Below, piece after piece: positions 5,645-9,970 of a stretch of 9,970 bases of DNA (position 1 is the stretch's first letter; the number at the start of each line of letters is the position of its first letter). The position numbers and the translations under genes were made by a program. The DNA lies in assembly GCA_027016055.1 (NCBI GenBank), contig JALWBF010000075.1:641-10610 (forward strand), written 5' to 3'. Under the pieces are notes generated by a model. It saw only the letters and a list, made by a program, of their open reading frames with translations. It ran no database searches and had not been told where the DNA came from. This stretch comes from Archaeoglobaceae archaeon. Lineage in GTDB: Archaea; Halobacteriota; Archaeoglobi; Archaeoglobales; Archaeoglobaceae.

Positions 5645-6976
5645 TTATAATTTAATAAGACCGCCTAAGTATAGGAAGTAAACGACGAAGATGCCAGCTA
5701 AGATCCATAGCAACGGATGGACATCCCTTGGTCTTCCGGCTACGAGCTTTAAAATGCAGTAGCTGATGAATCCGATGCCGATACCGTCTGCGATGCTGAA
5801 CGTGAACGGAATCGTTGCCAAAACAAAGAACGCCGGTAGAGCCTCCGTGGGATCGTCAAACGTTATGTTTCTTATCACGTTCATCATAAGAAATCCTACC
5901 AAAATCAGCGCTGGGGCGGTTGCGCATGCTGGAATAATCTGCGCTATGGGTGAGATGAACAGACCGATGACTATAAAGAGCACACCAACCACGAGCGCAA
6001 CCATTCCTGTTCTACCGCCTTCTTCAATTCCAGCCGCGGATTCTATGTAGGTCGTTACCGTCGAAGTTCCCAGAACAGCTCCCAATGTCGTTCCAATAGC
6101 ATCCGTAAGCAGTATCTTTTCGGAATCCGGAATACCTCCATCCTTATCCAAGAATCCCGCTTTAGCGCTTAAGCCTGTGACCGTTCCGATGGTGTCGAAA
6201 AAGTCAACCATGAAGAATGCGAAGACAACTCCAAACGCTCCGACGTTAAGCAATCCCCGAAAGTCAAGCTTCATAAACGTATAATCGAGCGTTGGAAGTG
6301 AAAATAGGCTTTCGGGCTTAGGTGTAACGCCTATAGCTATTGCCAAGACCGTAGTTGTTAGAATCGAAATAAGTAGGGCTCCGGGAATCCTTCTAACCAT
6401 CAAAGCACATGCAAAGAATATTCCGAATATCGCAAGCCAGAACTCCGGCTTCGCAAAATTTTGGGTTCCCAACGTTACGAGTGTAGCTTTACTGCTGACA
6501 ATTATTCCCGCCTCCTTTAAGCCTATCAGCGTCAAGAACAGTCCTATTCCGGCTCCGATTGCATATTTTTGCGATATCGGTATCGCATTGATTACCGCGG
6601 TTCTGAACTTCGTAACCGATAGAATTATGAAGATTACACCTTCCACGAACACAGCAGCGAGCGCAACCTGCCATGGGTAGCCCATGTTAAGGCATACGCT
6701 GTATGCGAAGTATGCGTTTAGCCCCATTCCCGGAGCCAATGCGAATGGTTTCTTTGCGTAAAGTCCCATTATGATCGTTGCAATTCCTGCTGAAAGGGCT
6801 GTAGCAGTAACCAAGGAAGGTATCGCCTCCTTACCCATTGCATTGCTTAGGATCGACGGATTTACAAAGAGTATATAAGCCATTGTCATGAACGTCGTTA
6901 CTCCTGCCAGAATTTCCGTTCTCATGTCGGTGTTGAACCTTCTAAATTCAAAGTATTCCTCAAACCAGTTTGGCAT
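5645..6976 (-). CDS. NCS2 family purine permease, AzgA-like (adenine/guanine/hypoxanthine)
   Basis: A 443-residue membrane protein with the NCS2 fold (about 12-14 segments), normal length for the AzgA/GhxP group (COG2252). Diagnostic features in order are 'RTEILAGVTTFMTMAYILFVNP' split over the first segment (residues about 19-40), 'ALAPGMGLNAYFAYSV' (about 77-92), 'FVEGVIFIILS', 'AIPISQKYAIGAGIGLFL', 'VDFFDTIGTVTGLSAKAG' (about 253-270), and 'GTSTVTTYIESAAGIEEGGR' near 300-320, which carries the conserved acidic residue and helix break of the substrate site. It is expected to import purine bases with protons for salvage. The ATG at 6976 is 26.5 bases from a TATA element and has no Shine-Dalgarno sequence, so it is probably leaderless. 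No purine riboswitch is visible. The exact substrate cannot be told. Confidence 0.92.
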   Translation of the reverse strand: MPNWFEEYFEFRRFNTDMRTEILAGVTTFMTMAYILFVNPSILSNAMGKEAIPSLVTATALSAGIATIIMGLYAKKPFALAPGMGLNAYFAYSVCLNMGYPWQVALAAVFVEGVIFIILSVTKFRTAVINAIPISQKYAIGAGIGLFLTLIGLKEAGIIVSSKATLVTLGTQNFAKPEFWLAIFGIFFACALMVRRIPGALLISILTTTVLAIAIGVTPKPESLFSLPTLDYTFMKLDFRGLLNVGAFGVVFAFFMVDFFDTIGTVTGLSAKAGFLDKDGGIPDSEKILLTDAIGTTLGAVLGTSTVTTYIESAAGIEEGGRTGMVALVVGVLFIVIGLFISPIAQIIPACATAPALILVGFLMMNVIRNITFDDPTEALPAFFVLATIPFTFSIADGIGIGFISYCILKLVAGRPRDVHPLLWILAGIFVVYFLYLGGLIKL

Positions 6977-6996
6977 GCCGATTGAAACCCTTTGGC

Positions 6997-7008
6997 ATAT
7001 TTAAAATT
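6997..7008 (-). promoter_or_regulatory. TATA element of the purine permease gene
   Basis: ATTTTAAATATG on the minus strand; the core TTTTAAATAT (6998-7007) is centred 26.5 bases before the ATG at 6976. The position predicts transcription starting at the start codon. Confidence 0.65.
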
Positions 7009-7063
7009 TGACCGTTTTAATTTAATCATGATTGATGATTTTGATTTCCCGCTTGTAACGGAA

Positions 7064-7074
7064 AAGCTTATTAC
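7064..7074 (+). promoter_or_regulatory. Likely BRE/TATA of tRNA-Gln
   Basis: AAGCTTATTAC; the purine-rich GGAAAAG just before it resembles a BRE and the TTATTA core is centred about 27 bases upstream of the tRNA 5' end at 7098. The remaining gap (6977-7097) shows nothing else I can support. Confidence 0.55.
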
Positions 7075-7097
7075 ATGAGATGGCTTACTCCTTTTGA

Positions 7098-7170
7098 AGC
7101 CCCGTAGGGTAGCGGTCAATCCTGCGGGCCTTTGGAGCCCGCGACCGGGGTTCGAATCCCCGCGGGGCTA
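7098..7170 (+). tRNA. tRNA-Gln (anticodon TTG)
   Basis: A 73-base tRNA without an intron. The acceptor stem is AGCCCCG paired with CGGGGCT, so the first pair is A1-U72, a mark of archaeal tRNA-Gln that the GatDE amidotransferase uses to tell it from tRNA-Glu. The D arm is GGGT...ATCC, with a wobble pair. The anticodon stem is CGGGC/GCCCG with loop CTTTGGA, so the anticodon is TTG and the next base is G37. The variable region is CGAC and the T arm is CGGGG-TTCGAAT-CCCCG. The discriminator is A73 and no CCA is encoded. The GG pair in the loop could suggest proline (TGG), but only the 7-base loop given here leaves the stem paired. G37 makes it a candidate Trm5 substrate. Confidence 0.95.
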
Positions 7171-7186
7171 TTAGCCAACAAACACT

Positions 7187-7471
7187 TCATACCTTTTCAA
7201 ACACCATTTTTATATTCTCCTTCATCGGCATAAACTTGTGACCGCATCTACACTCGACTTCATCCGGAATATCCATTATATTTTCAAATTCGGCACAGAC
7301 TTCTCTGCATCTTGGGCAGATAACCTTAAACTTCAGCCTGAGCTTTCCCTTCTCGACAAGCTTTAGGCAGAGGTTCGTAGCATGGCAAACACTCGTATTA
7401 AGCTTTTTAGCAATAAATTCGGGCTCTGTCTCTCCCGAAATAAGCTCAAGAACGCGATCAAGCTCCGACAT
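7187..7471 (-). CDS. Small helix-turn-helix plus zinc-ribbon protein, unknown function
   Basis: 94 residues in two parts. Residues 1-46 look like a compact winged-helix or HTH segment: 'LELISGETEPEFIAKKLNTS' followed by a recognition-like helix 'CHATNLCLKLVEKGKLRLK'. Residues 50-80 hold four metal-binding cysteines, CPRC (52, 55) and CRC (74, 76), as in a zinc ribbon. The layout suggests a DNA- or RNA-binding protein, possibly a regulator or an accessory of the transcription or translation machinery. I do not recognise a named family. It is the last gene of the brix-pcc1-prefoldin cluster, 14 bases after the prefoldin stop, with no Shine-Dalgarno sequence before its ATG. Its stop lies 16 bases from the 3' end of the convergent tRNA-Gln gene. 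Confidence 0.78.
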   Translation of the reverse strand: MSELDRVLELISGETEPEFIAKKLNTSVCHATNLCLKLVEKGKLRLKFKVICPRCREVCAEFENIMDIPDEVECRCGHKFMPMKENIKMVFEKV

Positions 7472-7485
7472 AATAAAAAATTTAT

Positions 7486-7839
7486 TTAGCCAGCCTGAAC
7501 TCCGCCGAGTAGAGATTTAATTTTCTTCTGTAAGTCTTGCAGCCTCTCCTTCAGCTTCTCTTCTTGCCTCTCAAGAGTCTTAATTCTGATCTCGAAAGTA
7601 TCCTTCTTCTCCTTAAGCTCCTTCAAAACATCCTCCTTCGAAGTTTTGACGAGTATCGTTCCGACAGTCTTGAAGATCGGAGTATCATCGCTGACCTTCT
7701 CCACCTCCTGAATGGCGTTCTCAGTTTCCTTCAAAGAGTTTTCGAGTTGAACCTTCTGCGTTACTACCATCTGAAGCTGTTGCTGGAGCTGTTGAAGCTG
7801 GGCAATCATATTCTGAACCTGAGGCGGAAGCTCACCCAT
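7486..7839 (-). CDS. pfdB: Prefoldin subunit beta
   Basis: 117 residues, the normal size of archaeal prefoldin beta. Two long heptad-rich helices (about 10-48 and 70-112, rich in Q, L, E and K) are joined by short beta hairpins around 'DDTPIFKTVGTILVKTS', which is the family signature. Four beta subunits join two alpha subunits in the jellyfish-shaped hexamer that holds unfolded proteins and passes them to the thermosome. The frame extends upstream to a TTG at 7857, but the ATG at 7839 has GGAGGTG 5 bases before it and shares one base with the pcc1 stop (TAATG). The two are therefore co-transcribed and probably translationally coupled. No prefoldin alpha gene is in the window. Confidence 0.95.
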   Translation of the reverse strand: MGELPPQVQNMIAQLQQLQQQLQMVVTQKVQLENSLKETENAIQEVEKVSDDTPIFKTVGTILVKTSKEDVLKELKEKKDTFEIRIKTLERQEEKLKERLQDLQKKIKSLLGGVQAG

Positions 7840-8054
7840 TACAACACCTCCAAACAAGCTTTAATCAACCTGAGCCAAGCGTTTACAGCTGCCCTCAGAT
7901 CGGTTAACTCATCGGCTTCGAGCCTTAGCATTAGCTTACCTCCATCTAAATAAACCTTTGCCTTGCTTATCGCATCCCTTTCCTCAACCTTTAAAGCACG
8001 GTATAAAATTTCGGCTTTCTCCTCGTCAAGCTCGAATACGAACTCAGCCTCCAA
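7839..8054 (-). CDS. pcc1: KEOPS complex subunit Pcc1
   Basis: 71 residues, slightly short for archaeal Pcc1. It starts with beta strand 'AEFVFEL', then a helix with 'AEILYRALKVEERD', then 'KAKVYLDGGKLMLRLEADELTDLRAAVNAWLRLIKACLEVL', whose 'D-x-x-x-L-R-A-x-x-N-x-W-L-R-L' helix is the Pcc1 signature. Pcc1 dimerises and links KEOPS subunits (Kae1, Bud32, Cgi121), the complex that adds threonylcarbamoyl to A37 of ANN-decoding tRNAs such as the tRNA-Thr in this window. The start is a TTG, preceded by GGGGGGA 7 bases upstream; no ATG or GTG is available nearby. It overlaps the end of the brix gene by 11 bases, and its stop overlaps the prefoldin start by one base. Confidence 0.9.
   Translation of the reverse strand: MEAEFVFELDEEKAEILYRALKVEERDAISKAKVYLDGGKLMLRLEADELTDLRAAVNAWLRLIKACLEVL
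7845..7851 (-). promoter_or_regulatory. Shine-Dalgarno sequence of prefoldin beta, inside pcc1
   Basis: GGAGGTG on the minus strand, 5 bases before the ATG at 7839, lies within the last codons of pcc1 (encoding E-V). It decides the prefoldin start against the upstream TTG. Confidence 0.85.
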
Positions 8055-8532
8055 TCTTGATTCCCCCCTTTCTCTTTATCTTCATCTTGAAAACCGTAAC
8101 GTCCTCGTATCTGAATTCCAACGTTATCCACTCCTCATCACGTTTAACGTAGACCTTCTTCTTCGGATCCATCTTCCTCGCAAGCTTCAAGCCCGCCTCG
8201 TTTTGGGGAAGGGCTCCGAGTAAAAGGGGATCGAAAGGTGCTTTGCCGATGAAAACAACCGGACTGTCGTCCATCTTAACCTTCACTACGTTGCTGACGT
8301 TGAACCTGATTTTGAGCATCTCACCCCTCTCGGGATGGATTATTTTAAGAATTGCCGGATTTCCCTTAACTTCCTCAATGATGGCAAGACTTTCGTTCTT
8401 TCCGAGCATAGAATAAAGTTCCTTTAAGCTTAGCTTCCCCCTCGTTACGTATCTCCAGTTCATGAATCTCGCCAAAGCCTTTGCCAGGCTCCTCGTTCTC
8501 CTGCTCGGTTTTCTTGAGGTAGTAAGTATCAC
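8044..8532 (-). CDS. Brix-domain ribosome/rRNA biogenesis protein (archaeal Imp4-like)
   Basis: 162 residues forming a single Brix domain, as usual in archaea. The N terminus 'ILTTSRKPSRRTRSLAKAL' (residues 2-20) is the typical opening of the archaeal Imp4-like proteins. 'LAIIEEVKGNPAILKII' and a terminal beta-rich part ending 'FKMKIKRKGGIK' complete the anticodon-binding-like repeats. The eukaryotic relatives (Imp4, Rpf1, Brx1) act in rRNA processing; the archaeal protein is presumed to bind pre-rRNA. The start is GTG at 8532. A TATA element is centred 26.5 bases upstream and no Shine-Dalgarno sequence exists, so the mRNA is probably leaderless with a GTG. It heads the brix-pcc1-pfdB cluster. 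In many other archaea L37Ae and RpoP genes come first, and they are absent here. Confidence 0.9.
   Translation of the reverse strand: MILTTSRKPSRRTRSLAKALARFMNWRYVTRGKLSLKELYSMLGKNESLAIIEEVKGNPAILKIIHPERGEMLKIRFNVSNVVKVKMDDSPVVFIGKAPFDPLLLGALPQNEAGLKLARKMDPKKKVYVKRDEEWITLEFRYEDVTVFKMKIKRKGGIKIGG
8062..8068 (-). promoter_or_regulatory. Shine-Dalgarno-like sequence of pcc1
   Basis: GGGGGGA on the minus strand, 7 bases before the TTG at 8054, within the end of the brix gene. It supports the non-ATG start of pcc1. Confidence 0.5.
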
Positions 8533-8552
8533 GGACTTTAATTTGATATAAG

Positions 8553-8564
8553 GTCTATATAAGT
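8553..8564 (-). promoter_or_regulatory. TATA element of the brix-pcc1-prefoldin cluster
   Basis: ACTTATATAGAC on the minus strand; TATATA (8556-8561) is centred 26.5 bases before the GTG at 8532. It is a strong archaeal box and predicts a leaderless mRNA. Confidence 0.7.
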
Positions 8565-8584
8565 CATTGTCTCAACCGGAGAAG

Positions 8585-8593
8585 ATTTTTATT
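8585..8593 (+). promoter_or_regulatory. Likely TATA element of the trm5-like gene
   Basis: ATTTTTATT with the preceding GGAGAAG as a BRE-like stretch; centred about 26.5 bases before the GTG at 8616. The spacing predicts a leaderless mRNA. The TATATAA at 8556-8562 would be an alternative with a leader of about 30 bases. Confidence 0.5.
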
Positions 8594-8615
8594 CAGCTTC
8601 GCTTGATTTCTTCAG

Positions 8616-9449
8616 GTGAGCATCAAAGAGGCTTTGAGGGGGAAGGTGAGCGAGAATGAGCTGAAAAAGGTTACGAGAAGCTTCGAGATAATAGGAGATG
8701 TAGTTCTAATCAACCTGCCGGATGAAGTCCTTCATCTGAAAGATCTGATCGTTCAGGCAATTTTGAGCAAACATAAGCACGTAAAGACGATTTTGAGGAA
8801 GGTCGGAGAAGTTGAGGGTGTGTATAGGGTTGCGAGATACGAGCCGATCTATGGTTACGAAACTGAAACCATAGTTAAGGAGCACGGATGCAGATTCATG
8901 GTCGATCCCACCAAGGTATATTACTCGGTAAAGCTTTCCGGGGAGAGGGAGAGAATTGCGAAGCTCGTAAAGCCGGGGGAAAGGGTTTTGGTTATGTTTG
9001 CCGGCGTAGGTCCTTATGCGATCGTAATCGCAAAGCTCGCGAAGCCTAAAGAGGTTATAGGAGTCGAGATCAATCCGAAAGCTGTGGAATACTTCCGTAA
9101 GAATGTGGAGCTGAACAAGGTGCAGGATGTAGTTAAGGTTTACGAGGGGGATGTGAGGGATGTAGTTCCGAAGCTCGAAGGCAAATTCGACAGAATTCTG
9201 ATGCCCGCTCCTTATTCGGCAGAAGATTTCGTTTACTTGCTTAGAGATAAGGTCAAAATAGGAAGTTATGTTCACTATTACACCTTCGCCGGGGAAGAGG
9301 AGGAAGACGAAGTTCTGCCGAGAAGGGTGAAGGATCTCTTCAGAAGACACGGAATGTTGGCTGAAATTGAGAAGATAAAGACCTGCGGTAGCTTTGCGCC
9401 GCGCGTTTACAGATACGTTCTGGATCTGAGAATATCGGATCTGATCTAA
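8616..9449 (+). CDS. trm5: Trm5/Taw22-family tRNA (guanine-37) methyltransferase
   Basis: 277 residues (COG2520). The middle domain has 'EGVYR' (67-71), 'TETIVKEHGCRF' (83-94) and 'KVYYSVKLSGERERI' (100-114). The Rossmann domain has the SAM motif MFAGVGPY (127-134), 'GVEINPKAVEY' (149-159) and 'DRILMPAP' (192-199). Trm5 transfers methyl from SAM to N1 of G37, preventing frameshifting and starting wyosine synthesis in tRNA-Phe. The catalytic glutamate is kept as E110. MjTrm5b residues R181, D223 and N265 correspond here to K106, E151 and P197. As I recall, the glutamate and proline are characteristic of the bifunctional Trm5a/Taw22 of Pyrococcus, which also methylates imG-14. The N-terminal D1 domain of full-length Trm5 (about 330 residues) is absent. 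Taw2 is less likely because 'FAGVGP' and 'KEHGCRF' fit Trm5. The start is GTG. Confidence 0.88.
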   Translation: MSIKEALRGKVSENELKKVTRSFEIIGDVVLINLPDEVLHLKDLIVQAILSKHKHVKTILRKVGEVEGVYRVARYEPIYGYETETIVKEHGCRFMVDPTKVYYSVKLSGERERIAKLVKPGERVLVMFAGVGPYAIVIAKLAKPKEVIGVEINPKAVEYFRKNVELNKVQDVVKVYEGDVRDVVPKLEGKFDRILMPAPYSAEDFVYLLRDKVKIGSYVHYYTFAGEEEEDEVLPRRVKDLFRRHGMLAEIEKIKTCGSFAPRVYRYVLDLRISDLI

Positions 9450-9721
9450 CCGATTTCTATCTCCAAGTAGTCCTTCTCAGCCTTTATACTTTTAATCCTT
9501 TTACCTATTTCGAATCTGACCTTATCCGTTATCCTCTCCGAAGGCAGTCCGAGGGATGAGAATATGTAACCCATCAGAAGTGCGCTGTTGACGAAGAAGA
9601 GTCCGGCTAAGCCCATGTCCAAGAAAATTCTGAAGTTCTGCTCTCCCATGCGTTTGTCGTATCCCCTATCCCTAAGCCATCTTTCGAACTCCCGAATCGT
9701 GAGGGTTAACTTTTTAGGCAT
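9446..9721 (-). CDS. Conserved-looking 91-residue protein, unknown function
   Basis: I do not recognise a family. The N-terminal third is basic and amphipathic: 'LTIREFERWLRDRGYDKR'. Residues 35-58 form a moderately hydrophobic helix or helix pair, 'GLAGLFFVNSALLMGYIFSS'. The C-terminal third alternates charged and hydrophobic residues, 'KVRFEIGKRIKSIKAEKDYLEIEIG', and probably forms a helix and beta strand. The hydrophobic part could be a single membrane segment or a buried core helix. The gene is supported by codon usage like its neighbours, a TATA element about 25 bases before its ATG, and a tight 4-base convergent overlap with the trm5-like gene (stop TAG within CTAA). Confidence 0.75.
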   Translation of the reverse strand: MPKKLTLTIREFERWLRDRGYDKRMGEQNFRIFLDMGLAGLFFVNSALLMGYIFSSLGLPSERITDKVRFEIGKRIKSIKAEKDYLEIEIG

Positions 9722-9740
9722 AATCGCAGATTTGTCGCGG

Positions 9741-9749
9741 TAAATATAA
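9741..9749 (-). promoter_or_regulatory. TATA element of the 91-residue gene
   Basis: CTTATATTTA on the minus strand, core centred about 24.5 bases before the ATG at 9721, with no Shine-Dalgarno sequence. It predicts a leaderless or nearly leaderless mRNA. Confidence 0.6.
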
Positions 9750-9763
9750 GCTTAGGGGATCGC

Positions 9764-9970
9764 ATGAGGGGAGAACTGATAACTCCGGACGGTGAGATAT
9801 TAAAGGGAGAACTGGTGATTGAAGGAGGAAAGGCCAAATTTGAAGAGCGCGAATGCGAACCGGAATACGTGTTCGTCCCGACTTTCTTCAATGCCCATAC
9901 GCATTTAGGGGATTCGGTTGCAAAGGATCCCCCGTTTAAAAGCTTGGAGGAGCTTGTGGCACCCGGAGGA
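9764..9970 (+). CDS. Amidohydrolase, N-terminal part (partial)
   Basis: 69 residues from the ATG at 9764 to the window edge, with no stop. After two short beta strands of the composite domain ('GELITPDGEILKGELVIEGG') comes 'VFVPTFFNAHTHLGDS', with the HxH metal-binding pair H45 and H47 of the amidohydrolase superfamily (cytosine deaminase, chlorohydrolase or dihydroorotase type). These enzymes hydrolyse C-N bonds, often deaminating or opening rings of nucleobase-like compounds, with one or two metals in a TIM barrel. The substrate cannot be inferred from this end. The strand region before the motif is short, which suggests a compact archaeal member. A GGGGAT stretch (9755-9760) directly upstream is a possible Shine-Dalgarno sequence with short spacing. 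Confidence 0.85.
   Translation, partial: MRGELITPDGEILKGELVIEGGKAKFEERECEPEYVFVPTFFNAHTHLGDSVAKDPPFKSLEELVAPGG

Noticed and set aside
7025..7080. Possible C/D-box guide RNA around TTGATGATT upstream of tRNA-Gln
   Set aside because: A C-box-like TGATGA is present, but no D box (CTGA) lies at a usual distance and no C'/D' pair is visible.
7098..7170. tRNA-Pro (TGG) as an alternative reading of the anticodon loop
   Set aside because: Shifting the loop by one base breaks the anticodon stem; the A1-U72 pair and overall sequence fit archaeal tRNA-Gln.
8706..9350. A 214-codon open frame on the minus strand across the trm5-like gene
   Set aside because: It is antisense to a gene with clear SAM-binding and Trm5 motifs, has no recognisable family features, and no promoter or SD sequence fits.
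8616..9449. Taw2 (TYW2 homologue, aminocarboxypropyl transferase) as identity of the methyltransferase
   Set aside because: The length fits Taw2, but the SAM motif FAGVGP and the KEHGCRF and DRILMPAP segments resemble Trm5 rather than the FAGIGH and MGYVVRTHEF types I recall for Taw2.
1..9970. CRISPR array, insertion sequence, integrase or prophage remnants near the tRNA genes
   Set aside because: No repeated spacers, terminal inverted repeats, transposase or integrase motifs, or partial tRNA duplications are seen.

Overview
The window is archaeal and most likely from the order Archaeoglobales (Archaeoglobus, Geoglobus or Ferroglobus type). It encodes a TATA-binding protein, prefoldin beta, the KEOPS subunit Pcc1, a Brix-domain protein, an archaeal Trm5-family tRNA methyltransferase, SepCysS (O-phosphoseryl-tRNA:Cys-tRNA synthase), and an alanine dehydrogenase that closely resembles the one I recall from A. 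fulgidus. Promoters are archaeal TATA elements, the tRNA genes do not encode CCA, and gene spacing is very tight. I see no insertion sequences, prophage, CRISPR arrays or rRNA. No gap between genes exceeds about 125 bases.

Layout. 1-231: 3' end of a metallophosphoesterase (+), overlapping the end of a multi-pass membrane protein (-) that abuts the TBP gene (-). 1450-1516: shared divergent promoter of tbp and a DUF1405 (YpjA-like) membrane protein (+). The end of the DUF1405 gene runs antisense into tRNA-Thr(CGT) (-). 2193-2882: LarE-like sulfur transferase (+), convergent with alanine dehydrogenase (-), which follows a PEBP-like lipoprotein (-). 4466-5593: SepCysS (+). 5597-5622: AT-rich palindrome between convergent genes. 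5645-6976: AzgA-type NCS2 purine permease (-). 7098-7170: tRNA-Gln(TTG) (+). 7187-8532: a minus-strand cluster, in transcription order Brix (Imp4-like), Pcc1, prefoldin beta, and a small HTH/zinc protein. 8616-9449: Trm5-like methyltransferase (+). 9446-9721: orphan 91-residue protein (-). 9764 to the right edge: start of an amidohydrolase (+).

Function. Most genes are housekeeping, and translation and RNA metabolism dominate. The two tRNAs fit two position-37 modification systems present here. tRNA-Thr has U36-A37, a t6A site made by KEOPS (Pcc1). tRNA-Gln has G37, the type of base methylated by Trm5. SepCysS indicates the indirect tRNA-dependent cysteine pathway, and the LarE-like protein is a second sulfur-transfer enzyme.

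Two modes of translation initiation can be read from the sequence. Genes with a TATA element about 26 bases before the start codon look leaderless (larE, ala dehydrogenase, purine permease, brix, trm5, the 91-residue gene). SepCysS, prefoldin beta and tbp carry Shine-Dalgarno sequences. I find no convincing new multi-gene system. The most interesting points are the Trm5-like enzyme with Taw22-type active-site residues, the symmetric promoter of tbp, and the tRNA gene embedded in the end of a protein gene.
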